Shown here in pieces: positions 10,541 through 22,363 of a stretch of 64,000 nt of DNA. Each line of letters begins with the position of its first letter. Positions within the stretch are counted from its first letter, which is position 1. A program made the translations under genes and the position numbers. Below the pieces are notes generated by a model, which searched no databases, was not told the DNA's origin, and saw nothing but the letters and a program-made list of their open reading frames with translations. This DNA is from Lineus longissimus. Lineage: Eukaryota > Nemertea > Pilidiophora > Heteronemertea > Lineidae. The DNA is taken from NCBI RefSeq assembly GCF_910592395.1, contig NC_088308.1, forward strand, positions 14,897,501 to 14,961,500, read 5' to 3'.

Positions 10541-11578
10541 TATCAAAAATTACATGAAATTGTTATTGAAGCAAATTAAGACTCAGTTGTGAGAAGAAGC
10601 TAATACCGTTTTGCCAATAAAACTACAGACTAGAGCCTGGCGGCGATGATAGCTTCGCTTGGTGGACAGTTACAGTGTGTCAGACATGTCAATCAGATTG
10701 CTTGCTACAAACTTATTTAATTGATGTCCTGATTTGACTTCATGATCAGGTTGTGGTTCTTTGATACATAATACCATACGCAACAAGTGCACTTGTCTCA
10801 GGTCAGCATGGTCTGGAATAAGCCATGTCACCTGCAGGTTATTTAGTCTAACATTAGTGCAACTCACGATGTATACACGTGGGAACGGAATAAACGGAGA
10901 CTACAACAGCTCTTCTATTCTCTCTACGTTTGCCTTCTATACAACGATATAGTGCAAAGCGTGTAGTGGAAAGGCCAGCAGCAGGGGTGAACGCGGCAGA
11001 AGTTTCATTCATGCACGCAAACACCGCATGTTTTTTGGGGAATACCTCGAATGACGTCATGTATTTTGAAATTTAGCGCCCTAAAAGTAAAGATCGAGGG
11101 CTCCCGGTGATAAGCGGATGAACCACCAATGGCAATGCACTTTTCCGGCATCCGCCATTTTTTCTCGATTTCATTTTTCGCTCGGGATTTTATTACCAAA
11201 TTGGACAGGTTAGGTTAATCGATTCGAGACTTTAGACCTGCATATTAGAAGTATTTAACTTTGTAATCATTAAGTTTTAGCTTACGCGGGATCAAGCACT
11301 ATATATCCGTGCGCATGAACACATTTTATTGCAGGTTCGTACGTTGGTAGAGAAAAAGATACTACGTGTCATCTATGTACATGCAGCTGTATGTAAACTC
11401 CGTCTTTGGGGTGATCAGGTTATCCGACATGATTTTCGGCGTAATACTTTCCTAATGGTTTCAACGATAGAAAGACTGTATGCGATAAGCATCGCGTGCA
11501 ATTAAAAATTGCTAGCGAAGCTAAAAAGTCATCATCATCTACACATGACAATTTGTTTATCAAGGCCAAAAATTAAAT
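10541..11578. other. Mostly unrecognised sequence
   Basis: No coding pattern recognised except a short THAP-like start at 11080-11151 on minus. Weak open frames on both strands have no family signature. Confidence 0.4.
11080..11151 (-). pseudogene. THAP-like N-terminal remnant
   Basis: Reading minus from the ATG at 11151 gives MPEKCIAIGGSSAYHREPSI and then TF. The pattern M-P-x-K-C-x-x-x-G-C-S-x-x-Y-x-R-x-P is a common THAP start. Here the second zinc Cys is Gly (GGSS in place of GCSS), and the frame loses the pattern after ~24 residues, so this is a broken fragment or a coincidence. A second ATG six bases upstream is in another frame. Confidence 0.3.
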
Positions 11579-12803
11579 GAAACGGCCAGGGGCCATTGTG
11601 CTCACCGTAAGTATTTTTAGTAGACAGTTACAGAAAGTGCTACAGTATGTAGGCCTCTCATAATTTATACATGCATCTGTGACCAGTTCAGAGCCGGCCC
11701 TGGCCAAGTGGTGAATCCGAGACTTGTGCTTCCAAGCTTGTAGAGTCTAGGTGAAAATGATAGTGAAGAAACGTGCCACTCCATGACAATGGTGAATATA
11801 TTTTTAACTTTGACCTCAGTGACCCTGACAGGTAGGTCAAATAACAAACCAGGGTGATATGTGATGTAGACACATCCACCCGACCATAACAATTTCATCA
11901 CTCGTTACACTACAGCAATCGGCAAAAAATTTATCAAAAACAAATCAGTAATAAGCGAGAAATCACACTTTTGAGTTTTGAGTTTGGGCCCCCTGGTGGC
12001 CAAGTCAATAATCAGACCGAACCAAAATTCAGTGTAAAAGGTCAACTGACCTAGGGGGTCATTTGTTCAAAGTTTCAAGTTCATAACTGCTGCGGTTGAG
12101 AAACGTGCCATAGTTTCACTCAAACGGCAAATTTACGCAATTTGACCTCTGCGACCTTAAAAAGTAGGTCAAATCCGAAAAATCGTGCAACATCTGAGGT
12201 AACCTTGCTAGGGGTCCCTGCCATAAAAATTTCATCAAAAACAATTTGCTAATAAGCAGGCTATTGCACTTCTTACTTTTTCTGTTTTGGCCCCCTGGTG
12301 GCAAAGTCAAGAATCAGATCAGGCTGAAATTCAGCACCAGAGGTTATCTGATATAGGGGGTTATATGTACCAAGTTTCAAGCTCATAGCTTTGGTGGTTG
12401 AGAAACGTGCCATAGTTACACTCAAACGGCCAATTCACGCCATTTGACCTCTGCGACCTTGAAAAGTAGATCAAATTAAAACCCCGTAAGATATATGATG
12501 TATCCTTGCTATGAGTACCTACCACAAAAGTTTTATCGAAAACAAGTCACTAATAAGCGAGATATCACACTTTTTAGATATCCACATTTGGCCCCCTGGT
12601 GGCCAAGTAGAGAATCAGATCAGACAGAAATTTAGTGTCACGGGTCATCTGACATAGGGGGTCATGTGTACAAAGTTTTAAATTCATAGGCCTAGCGGTT
12701 AAAAAACGTGCCACTGTTTTTGAACTAGGATACGACGGACAACGACGACGACGACGGACGACGGACACTGCGGTATTGCATAGACTCCCCTACTGTGAGC
12801 CAA
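11579..12803 (+). repeat. Helentron/pearl-like element, type B, complete (1.2 kb)
   Basis: The 5' end is GAAACGGCCAGGGGCC followed by ATTGTGCTCACCGTA. Core monomers are marked by AACGTGCCA near 11771, 12105, 12404 and 12707 (about 300-bp period). The end has an ACGACGACGG tract (12739-12766) and TACTGTGAGCCAAAAA. The 5' GCTCACCGTA is the inverted counterpart of the family 3' TACGGTGAGC, i.e. an asymmetric subterminal inverted repeat. Confidence 0.85.
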
Positions 12804-12884
12804 AAACTTACTTGTTACACAGAAGCTTGAATAAACACTTAGAATGCTCTCAATACTCGACAGAGCTAAATCTGTGATTCTGAA

Positions 12885-13283
12885 CTCTTTCAGTGCCCAA
12901 GATCGTACATGTACGACCTAAATTTTTAAGGTATTTTAGTTCCTCCAGACGACACCTGATGTCCCCAGCTACTCAAATGCGTTTCATATGGTTACTCTGG
13001 CCTGAGGCATCCAAAATGAATAATTTTTTTTCGACTGAGAGGGTGGGTTGGGGTCTGCCCCCTCATTTAAGGTGAAAAATTGTGAAAATCGTAAAAAAAT
13101 AACACTCCCTTACAAAATTTAGAAAATAATCCCAGCATGTCCCTACTTATTACTGCTGTTTCATTAAAACTAGGGTAAGGACAAGGGTTTTGAAGAATTT
13201 TGATGAGTGTATCTCAATTATTTCTGTGAGATTTGGGGTAGTGAAAATGCCCCAAAATGCCCAAATCCTGGGCACTGAAAGAG
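12885..13283. mobile_element. 399-bp piggyBac-type MITE
   Basis: Ends CTCTTTCAGTGCCCA... and ...TGGGCACTGAAAGAG are inverted. TTAA follows on the right (13284-13287) and TGAA, a one-base variant, precedes on the left (12881-12884). Sequence and target match piggyBac non-autonomous elements. No coding content. Confidence 0.75.
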
Positions 13284-13287
13284 TTAA

Positions 13288-14232
13288 CTGAATGACGCAT
13301 GACAGACACCGTATGGAAAAGGGCAAACCTATTTCCCCACAAATCTTATTCGCTGGGATGAAAATTTTTCAACCAAGTAAACTTTGTTGTTGCTCTCAAT
13401 AGGTACCATACAAAAGTATTGTATACGTCCTGAGCTCTTGCTTGCAAAATGATGACACACTTACTCAAAGGAAATACCTCAAAATGCATATATCTTTTCG
13501 TCTGATTATCAATCTTGTTCTGGACTTCATGAGATTTAGCAACAATAACAAGTGGAGGGAATTATTTAGCACACTTACGTTCCCTTTTGGATTCTCTTGT
13601 TTGGAATGAATAAAAGTTTAACAGTTCCTGAAATGAGAGAGAAAACATGTGACAATAATTTGTTTTGGGACTACAGCACAACTGCAAAACAATATAATGA
13701 GACATTAACTGGGTACCCTAAAAGGTCGCCTACACCTTGTAGGCTACTTTTAAAAAGGGGAATTCCGTCAGAAACTTTAGTTGTATTTTTCAAGGAATAA
13801 CTGTGAAATTTGTTTGACTGAAAGTTTTGAAATTGTGCCTGGTATAACTAGCTATAAAACCCTGGAGAATGAGTTGTCCGATTGCCGAGCTTCTTATCAG
13901 GCCTTCCAACTTACTGAGCAGACTGCCCTGGATAGTGCTTCTTGAGGCCTGGGAGAATGGCTGCCTCACAAGAAAAACATCCAAATTGTGCGCTTGTTGG
14001 TAAATTTGCTAAAATAAAGTGTGTCCATCTGGTAACATGGACAATATACATAATCATATGCACTCGATTTCGAAGTAATGTAACCAGTGGGTTACTCTGT
14101 AGTGCACGCACAATATCAATCCATGCATATTTCACAATCTGTTCGCTTTCAATAGAACAAACCAGCAGTGCATTTTTCTCTATATTTGATGCAAATCATG
14201 CTTGAAGAACCTTATTACCAGATGAACAAAAC
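13288..14232. other. No recognised gene
   Basis: AT-rich sequence between the MITE and the Harbinger left end. Open frames near 13597-13800 and 13942-14205 show no family signature. Confidence 0.4.
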
Positions 14233-14677
14233 ATTAGAGAGGATAAGAGATCGTTCCGCTAACACGAACGATAACGATAACGATATTTTTAACGTTACCG
14301 TATCAAATAACGTTTTTCTGGTAAAGAAACAGTTGGCTACGCTATTTCAACGCTAACGCTATTTTTTCCAATTATTACCGTAGGCCAACGTCAAACACAT
14401 GCGAGTCCTTATTTGCGAGCATACAAAAGCGGGTTGCACATCGGTTTGATACACCCTAACAGACCACAATAAACCTGGTACAATCATTTGCCCCAGGAAT
14501 TTGAAAGTGATATTCTTTCACTTCTTCATTTTATTTGCCAAAAATGATAAGGGCAGGTCTAATTTCGTCCGTGGTTGTTGGTATATTCAATCTGATTGCC
14601 CAGTATGCAATGGTTGTTCCGCTCACCAAATTGACCCAAGGCCTCTACTATTGAACAAGATGAACCCGTTGGCATAG

Positions 14678-15691
14678 GTCGAGGATCCGGAGGATTTACT
14701 TCTGCTTTACAATGCAGCACCCCGTAGAGACGTACCATTTAATCGCCGAGGAAATGCATGAATGTTCAATTTGGATAATCGAACTGATGAACAGTGTCGA
14801 AGTGGCTTTCGATTTGACAAGGCAGACGTAATCCGCTTGAGGGATGCCCTCAACTTCCCGCCCTTTTTGCGATGCGAAAACAGTACGAGGGTAGGAGATA
14901 CGGAGGCCATATGTGTGCTTCTCAGAAGGCTGGCGTATCCAAATCGCCTTTCCAACTTGACAGAAGTGTTCGACAGGAGCAAGACAGAACTTAGCAACAT
15001 ATTCAACACGTCGTTGGACCACGTCTTCAACAACTCTGGTGGATTTCTGACAGAGTTGGACCAGTGGTGGCTTGACCATGAACATTTACAGGAGTATGCA
15101 GGGGCTATAAGTATGCGTGGCGCCCCACTTGATAGGTGTTGGGGCTTTATAGACGGAACAGTGAGGGCAATCTGTCGTCCGATCTACGACCAAGAGGAAG
15201 TCTACAATGGCCATGAACGCTTCCACGGACTAAAATTTCAATCAGTGGCCATTCCAAAGGGTTTAATTGCCAACCTCTTTGGCCCAATTGAAGGCAGACG
15301 GCACGACTCAGCCATGCTCGGTGAAAGCGAGCTTCTGCAGAATATTCAACGATTGTTCCGTGGGGCGAGAGAAGAATATTACTTATACGGTGATCCGGCA
15401 TATCCTCTGAGGCCACAGCTCATGGCTCCCTTTAGAGGCGCAAATCTGAACAACAAACAACAGGAGTTCAACGATCATATGAAATCTCCATGTCAAAGTG
15501 TCGAGTGGGGATTTGCCAAGATTATCCAATACTAGGCGTTTTTGGACTTTAAAAAGAACCAAAAACTGGATCTACAACCGATAGGAAAATACTACGTGGT
15601 CGGGGCAATTCTAATCAATTGCCATACCTGTCTGTACGGCAGTGTAGGTGGAGCCTATTTCGACCTAAGAGCACCCGCTCTGGAGGAGTAA
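14678..15691 (+). pseudogene. Harbinger DDE transposase (HARBI1-like nuclease), inactivated; C-terminal tail displaced to 18251-18316
   Basis: Cuts and joins transposon DNA as the DDE nuclease of PIF/Harbinger. The frame begins DPEDLLLLYNAAPRRDVPFN before a TGA (14759-14761) where CGA would give Arg, then runs from 14762. Visible DDE_Tnp_4 motifs are CWGFIDGT (first Asp), GRRHDSAMLG (second Asp), YLYGDPAYP and SVEWGFAKI (Glu). A TAG at 15533-15535 interrupts the conserved block before AFLDFKKNQKL, where TGG would be expected, and the frame then continues to FDLRAPALEE. The Helentron-like element (from 15702) separates the last ~20 codons, which resume at 18251 as ELDGSDPDALSFVNGNTKEV, with a one-base frame change. 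At least two stops and one insertion: not functional. Confidence 0.9.
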
Positions 15692-15701
15692 TGGAGAATA
15701 T

Positions 15702-18060
15702 GAAACGGCCAGGGGCCATTGTGCTCACCGTCTAGATATTTGGTGCTTTGGAATTCATCCTGGTTAAAAAACATTGTACATGTATAGTATATTGGTGAAA
15801 CCAAAGTCGGTATGACATGTGATGTATCGTTGCTTGGATTAAGTGTTTTGACGTGAGTTCAGAAACCCACTGTAAAAGTCCTGCTTGCCACACTGTTTGA
15901 AAGTTTTGGGGATTCCCCGCTTATTTACATCCGGTATGATGCCTGTAGGGTAATGTTTCCGATTTTGATAGAACAGGATCCGGAAGTGGGCCGGAGGTCA
16001 GTAAATAAACTTTGATTTCTCGGGAAAACGAGATAGACTCTGCGCAGTCGGAGCGTGACGGGCTCTGTTTTTAAGTATCTGATTCAAGTAGTAATTCATC
16101 GTATATATATTATTATAATATCATCAACGCATATATCTTGTATAAACTTATAGTACTTATAAGGGCGGCCAAAAATAGTTTTTGAATTCAGATAAAAAGT
16201 TAATTTTATAGTTGAGTGATGCACTTGATAGAGGCGAGTATTTTAGTAGCATACATTGGCAGATGAATAAGCCTTTTTTTGAAAGGCAGGCTAACCCTCT
16301 GTGGTCTTGCTAGTCGCCGTATTCCCGTAGTTGGTCCACAGATGTCGCCAGCTGTTGCCAGTTTTGACAACAGATGTCGTCCCTTGCCAGTTGTTGTCAA
16401 TAGATGTCGTTACTTGTCAGTCATTGTCAACCGATGTCGCCATTTGCCAGTCGTTAGTCACCAGGTGTCGCCACTTGCTAACCGTCGATATTCAACAGAT
16501 GTCGCCTCCTGTCATCCAGCAGTTTTAGTCATTGATGTCGCCGCTTGCCAGCCAACACATATAGTCTATGGTTTTAAGCCAGCCTGCCACATTGAAGACA
16601 CTTCGATAGATTTGATGCTGCTGATGTTCCGTTTTGAAGTGACTGTATTTTTTAATGTGTTATTTGTGTGAAGCACTATTAGTACTTGTGCGTTCAGCAC
16701 ACTGTTAGTATTCCAAGCACTCGTCCAAAGTTTATATTGGCTACGTACCAAAACTATACCGATGCCCTTGAAGAATTGAAGCGATTCTACAAGAGACCCG
16801 TCCAGAAGTGGTGCAAGCCAAGAGGATATTCCTTCGTCAGACAGCATTCATCCGTGATGGTACCACTACCCCTTTGCCCGGATTTGAAAGCTGCCTGAAG
16901 ACGACCCACTAATCGTGCAGATCCCCTTGGTCTCTGACGGATGTTATTTTCCATGCAAGTAGACAAGTTGTCTGGTGAGATTCGCTATTGGCTAGTTTAT
17001 TGCACATAGGCACAATAACATTACATACAGTCCGCCAAAACAGTAGGTACCATAAGAATATCATCAAAAACAAGTCACTAATAAACAAGATATTGCACTT
17101 TTTTGTTGAGTACCAGATCAGATGAAATTCAGTGTCCAAGGTTACATGACGAAGGGAGTCATGTGTACTAAATTTCAAGTTCATAGCTTTAGTGGGTAAG
17201 AAACGTGCCATAGTTACACTCAAATGACCAATTTACGCCATTTAACCTCTGTGACCTTGAAAAGCAGGTCAAATCAAAAACCTGTAAGATATTTGATGTA
17301 TCTTTGCTAGGAGTTCCTACCATAAAAATGTTATTGAAAACGAATCACTAATAAGCGAGATAGCACACTTTCTAGGTTTTCACTTTTGGCCCCCTTGTTG
17401 GCAAATTCGAGAATCAGACCGGACTGAAATTCAGGGTCAGAGGTCACCTGACGTAGAGGGTCCTTTGTACAAAGTCTCAAGCTCATAGCCTTAGTGGTTA
17501 AGAAACGTGGCACAGTTACGCTCAAATGGCAAATTTACGCAATTTGACCTCTGTGACCTTGATAAGTACGTCAAATCAATAACCCGTAACATATGTGATG
17601 TATCCTTGCTAAGAGTACCTACCATAAATTGTTTACCAAAAACGAATCAGTAATATTAATAAGTGAGATATCACACTTTTCAAGTTTTGGGCATTGGCCC
17701 CCTGGTGACCAAGTCAAGAGTCAGACCGGACCGAAATTTAGTGTCCAAGTTCATCTTACCTAGGGGGTCATGTGTACCAAGTTTAAAGTTCATAGCTCTA
17801 GCGGTTAAGAAATGTGCCATAGTTACACACAAACGGCCAATTCACACCATTTGACCTCTGTGACCTTGAAAATTAGGTCAAATCCAAAACCCGTAGGATA
17901 TGTGATGTATCCTTGCTCTTAGTACCTACCATAGATATATAATTGAAAACAAGTTCATAGCCCCAGCGGTTAAGAAACGTGCCACTGTTTTTGAAACAGG
18001 ATACGACGACAACGACGACGGACACAGTGGTGTTGTATAGACTCCCCTACGGTGAGCCAA
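15702..18060 (+). repeat. Helentron/pearl-like element type B inserted in the Harbinger transposase
   Basis: The 5' end GAAACGGCCAGGGGCC is at 15702. The right part (17040-18060) has ~300-bp core monomers with GAAACGTGCCA/GAAACGTGGCA, a GAC-rich tract and TACGGTGAGCCAA. The left part (15750-16900) is not core repeat and includes a minisatellite. GGAGAA flanks both sides (15694-15699 and 18248-18253), either a short target duplication or chance. Confidence 0.8.
16338..16556 (+). repeat. Minisatellite, ~30-36 bp period, about 7 units
   Basis: Imperfect units of the form ACAGATGTCGCCACTTGCCAG plus TTGTCA recur seven times with variable length. The resulting open frames (Cys/Ser/Val-rich) are by-products of the repeat. 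Confidence 0.75.
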
Positions 18061-18243
18061 AAAGGGAGAAAACCCGTAGGATATGTGATGTATCCTTGCT
18101 CTTAGGACCTACCATAGATATATAATTGAAAACAAGTTCATAGCCCCAGCGGTTAAGAAACGTGCCACTGTTTTTGAAACAGGATATGACGACGACGACG
18201 ACGTACACAGTGGTGTTGTATAGACTCCCCTACGGTGAGCCAA
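18061..18243 (+). repeat. Tandem duplicate of the Helentron-like 3' terminus
   Basis: The 3' terminal ~186 bp of the element (from about 17885, AACCCGTAGGATATGTGATG, through GAGCCAAAAAGGGAGAA) is repeated at once at about 18071-18253. The duplicated unit includes the first host bases (GGGAGAA), so the duplication happened after insertion. Confidence 0.85.
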
Positions 18244-18250
18244 AAAGGGA

Positions 18251-18316
18251 GAACTAGATGGAAGCGATCCGGATGCGTTGTCGTTTGTAAATGGAAATAC
18301 AAAAGAGGTGTTCTGA
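18251..18316 (+). pseudogene. C-terminal tail of the Harbinger transposase, after the insertion
   Basis: Twenty-one codons plus TGA (18314-18316), read ELDGSDPDALSFVNGNTKEV. It directly follows the Helentron-like end and fits the position just after FDLRAPALEE at the left side of the insertion. Assignment rests on position and acidic composition, not on a strong motif. Confidence 0.55.
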
Positions 18317-18560
18317 CCAAATAAGCATCACCTAGAATTGGTTCCAGTCGAAACGCGAAAAAAGATGTAACAGGCTGTAACATGTGTGATCGAGAAATAA
18401 AACAATTAATCAGGGTACCTTCTATATTGTACTTTATATATTTTTTATTGAACGACTACTTTGAAAAAAAAAGTGAAACTACCATCTACAAAACCATCAC
18501 GACTCCTGACATATCGTACAATCAGTTACAGACCAAGCTGTTTCTTTAAAACTATCATCA

Positions 18561-21115
18561 CTATTCTTCTCTCTTCCGCTTCCAATGCCATTCGGCTTTC
18601 TCTCTCCTCCTTTCCAATTCCTGCTTTTTTTCGTCGAGTTCTATTTTCCTCCTTTCGATAGCCATCTCCTCCCGTCGCATTGCCAATTCTTCCCTTTTCA
18701 GCTCATTTTCGCACTTTTTTCAAGATACATGAGCGTGACATCCTTGGGTTTCTTCCTCATCTTCGGTGAAGGACCAGACTCGGTTGATGGACCCGGCTTA
18801 GGCTCATTTTCATCTTCTGTGGATGCTGTAAAAGTTAGATTACGTTTAAATCATGTGTATGTGAAACGAGATTAAACCTACATACCTATTGCTATTCTAG
18901 TTCCGAAAAAATGAAAAATGTACACTATTGGCTTGCCTGATTTCTGACATTTCATATATAGCCTGTTGGATGGGACAGAAAAATGAAGAAATGTCTTTTA
19001 TGGGCAAAATCAGCCACATTAAAACGCCAGTGTGTATTACTTACTGTGGATCAAAACAAACGGGAAGAAATTGGCATTTTACCTGGTCTTTTTCTCAGGC
19101 CCTTTAGGGTGTTCGTTCGAACCTTCTCAGCCTTCGCTTTTTCTGTTTCCTTCTTTACCGAAACCTCTTTCCCTTGCTCAGCTTGAAGTTCTTTTAAATC
19201 CAGCAGGAGCTGCGTCAGCTCGTCGAAGTTCTCATTTACACCAGACCTGTAATAAGTTTTAAATCAACAGCAAATTTAGCAAGACGGCTTTTCACCATTT
19301 TACTTATTTATGAAATTATTTAAAAAGATTATGCAACTATGAATGCATAAAACTGTATGCTCTTTAATGTCTAATTCTTAAATACACCACATTTTCAAGA
19401 TTCTCGAGCTCTTACCTACTTGACATTCTGTAAATACGTCTCTTTCCCGACATTGCAGTACATTGGACTCACTTCTTTCTACTTTCGTGATCGTCCTTCT
19501 TGAATTTCTTCATAAGCAGGTCCATGACCGCCAGACCCCGTTAGCGAAAGATGAGCAAAATAGGTGGAATGCCTCTCAGCTGGATGTTTATAATAGGTCA
19601 GATAAGCTGATTGATTGCACTCCAAGGCCTTCCTCCTAGACATCTGCTATTGCACTACAGACACCACCTGCTGTGTTAGGTTTACCTGTCTTACTGGGTT
19701 CATTACACTTGGTGCAATATGGGTATGTGGATTAGTGGATTAGATCGAATGCACTCAATGTGTTGCTGAATTCGTGCCATGAATTGTTATATAATGTTAT
19801 ATAATGATGAGTCATGGATTGGTCAAGGAACAGTTGCTTCAATGATTGTGATGCAGAGAAGCAGTGTATGCTTCTACATTGGTTTCTATCTGATGTCCAT
19901 GCAATTTTTGTTCAAAGTCACTCTACAAACCCTTGGCAGATTTGAAGCAATATTCCTGTTTGTCACTGTTACAATACACCTTGGGATTTCACCCCAGACT
20001 GACCATAAAATTCCTAGGTCAAGGTCTGCATGGTCTGTGTGTTAACAGAACAGGTAAAGATGAAACAGCATGCTTCATGCTAAACTGGACATTGCAGGAT
20101 AGGCAGTATATCCACACCTGATGCATTGCAATTTTTTTAGCTTAAGTTGAAATTGGACGGATAGTTCTGACCTGGCTACAGGGAGTCTGTGTCAGTAAGT
20201 AGGCCACGCAATAGCATACATTATATAGGTCGCAGGGATGTGTACTATTTTCAAGTTAGGTCGAGACAGAGGCAAGGCTCCTCGAGTAAGGGTGGGGGTG
20301 GTCAAATTCGGATGGATTACAGTGAGCCCAGGGTAATCTAGTTGTACCCCATTCTGTCCCACCGCTTTGCACACGATCGCTCTTCGCAGGGCGGAACAAT
20401 ATATTGTTTAAAGCCTTCAAGGCCCCTACATCATTATTGTTTACAGGCCTTACTTAAAAAGCAAGGTACATGTTTTAACCAGTCTGATGAAAAACTATGA
20501 AAAAAAAAAAATGTTTTTTTCACATAGGCCTACTATAAACAAACAGTCCGAAAAAGCAGTTACATCCTGCACCATGATCAACTACAATATTGCAATATAG
20601 AAACAAGCATCCAACAGGACCAATCAGGTCTTCATCTGAAGCATTGCCATTAGGCCTACATTGAGTACACTCTGATTTTGTCAGATGATGTGCCACTTAC
20701 AGGCAGGAGTAACGATAACAAATTCTGTAACACCTGCTGTGGTAGGTCAGCCAGACATGCCATAGGAGATTAGGCTAGATTGCGCTAATCTCTGATCACG
20801 CCTGATTACCCTAATAACAACATCATCGGGCAATTCAAAGAGAAACTCCAACCTCACGGCCTCAAGGCATTTGCCTTTGCAGCCTGAGGTTCGCTTTTTA
20901 ACCTTCGCTAACGGGATCTGGCTGTAATGTATGTGTTCAAGACAAAGGCGGTCGTCGACAAAGAAACCCTTTCCACAGGCATTTAGATTCTCGGCAATTT
21001 CAGCCCAAAGGCGATTTTTTTTCTTTCCTGCTTCGGCAAAAGGCTTGACGGCGAGTACCTCACGCAGCAATAATACGTCCTGGGAAGTCGAGAACCGGAA
21101 TTGCTTGCTTGCCAT
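18561..21115 (-). pseudogene. Harbinger Myb/SANT-like DNA-binding protein gene, four exon blocks, one frameshift
   Basis: The second gene of PIF/Harbinger, which binds the transposon ends and escorts the transposase. Exon 1 starts at the ATG at 21115 (MASKQFRFSTSQDVLLLREV, then WAEIAENLNACGKGFF), the Myb-like trihelix start. A block at about 19473-19535 reads VMDLLMKKFKKDDHESRK and ends in a GTGAGT donor (19472). Exon 19246-19083 (acceptor ATTACAG, donor GTAAAA) encodes SGVNENFDELTQLLLDLKEL. The last exon runs 18825-18561, an acidic/proline linker and then an Arg/Glu-rich coiled coil (CENELKREELAMRREEMAIE). Phases of the last three blocks agree. A six-A run at about 18713-18718 lost one base, shifting the frame. 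The boundary between the first two blocks is unresolved. Confidence 0.8.
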
Positions 21116-21709
21116 TTTAATTCTGTACTGAAAAAGAAGAATACACAATCAAATTGAACAGAAACAACATTCTGAAAATGTGTAATGGACAAGGTCGAAC
21201 TCATATCACACACACCTACCTCTGAACAATGATCGATCCTAGTGCTGAGCTTCGTCGCTTCACTATCACTGAAATAGGGTTATCCTGTCTGTATGTCGGT
21301 ATGCAAGCCAATGTAGCGTCCAAAAATTACCGTGAGCGGTATAAGGCCTAGTTTATTAAGACGCCATTCCACGAACCAGCAAACTATGTCGCAATAGGGT
21401 TGAAGAGACTCCGTAATGATGCAACCCCTCAAAGACATCAATTTAATTTTACCAAATTGGTTATGAGTAAATGTTGTAATGAAATCTTCATACGAAATGC
21501 GTAAGAAGGCCTATCCTCGCAACTACAGGTGACACTGGTCACAGTGGCTCCATGTATCATCCATATACTTATATGGATGAATATGATCTGGAGCCCAGAT
21601 TTTTGGTCGTGGCTCAGCGAATAGCGTATCTGCGGTATCAGGGTCAAGGTCACGCCAGAAAAATACGTTCGCGTTAGTGTTAGCGGAACGATCTCTTATC
21701 CTCTCTAAT

Positions 21710-22361
21710 ATTTCGTTGAAAAACCCACCAACACAGTTTTTCTTACTTTATTGAATCAAATTGCCTTTCCCAGGACAGACAAGCTCAGCAAACTGGAAGG
21801 CCTGATAAAATGCTCGGCATTGTGGGGAATTGATTCTCCTGGGTGTATAAGGAGAAAGAAGTTATACAATAGAATACACATGATCATGTTAGCCCTTTCA
21901 CTGCCGGGTGTTTATACGCCCATGCGCCGGTAATTGTTTTAGAGGAAACAAGTGCAATGCAATGTGTGACATATGCCCCTGACTGTGTTGTAAGAGAGGG
22001 AATTGTGGGTTTGTATTTGCTGTACAGGAAAATTTGAGGATACGAAAGGAAGAGTAGTAGTTGTGGGAAATGTTCCCTTTAAGGATTGGCCAGTCGTGCT
22101 TGCCCTGGTCTGAAACTGACCAAACCACGATCAGGAATGGAACTTACAATGGTAACAATGACCTATCCTGAATGGGCTTGGAGTGGGTGAGTTATGTTAG
22201 TTAGACCCTTGTATAATAGAATTAGTATGTAGGATATTTAGAAGATATAGCTAGTGCACAAGAGCCAAGACAACCTTCGAGAGCGGACTAGAACTACTAC
22301 TGAAGCCAGGAATACCTTGCTGGACTGTATAGAGTGAATAAATACACTATATATATATATA
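21710..22361. other. No recognised gene
   Basis: TTAGCCCTTTCACTGCC at 21890-21906 resembles a piggyBac-type left end, but no matching right end follows before 22361. A TA microsatellite (22349-22363) supplied the target for the pogo element. Confidence 0.35.
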
Positions 22362-22363
22362 TA

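Larger units (their letters stand above)
14233..21709. mobile_element. PIF/Harbinger DNA transposon, two convergent genes, with nested Helentron-like insertion
   Basis: The first 33 bp (ATTAGAGAGGATAAGAGATC..., 14233-14265) are repeated perfectly inverted at 21677-21709. Between them lie a DDE_Tnp_4 transposase on plus and a spliced Myb/SANT-like gene on minus, the two-gene content known for autonomous PIF/Harbinger elements. An AACGATAACGATAACGAT array follows the left end. Without the Helentron-like insert (about 2.55 kb) the element would be about 4.9 kb. A clean 3-bp TWA duplication is not seen: the flanks read TTA and TAA, depending on where the repeat is taken to start. Confidence 0.85.

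Noticed and set aside
16338-16556. Array of similar short units that could suggest a CRISPR
   Set aside because: Units vary in length and sequence and there are no unique spacers; it is a minisatellite in an animal genome.
20906-20924. TTCGCTAACGGGATCTGGC here matches inverted 19535-19553, suggesting an inversion in the Myb-like gene
   Set aside because: Only about 19 bp with one mismatch and no extension on either side; could be chance or a local rearrangement, not enough to claim.
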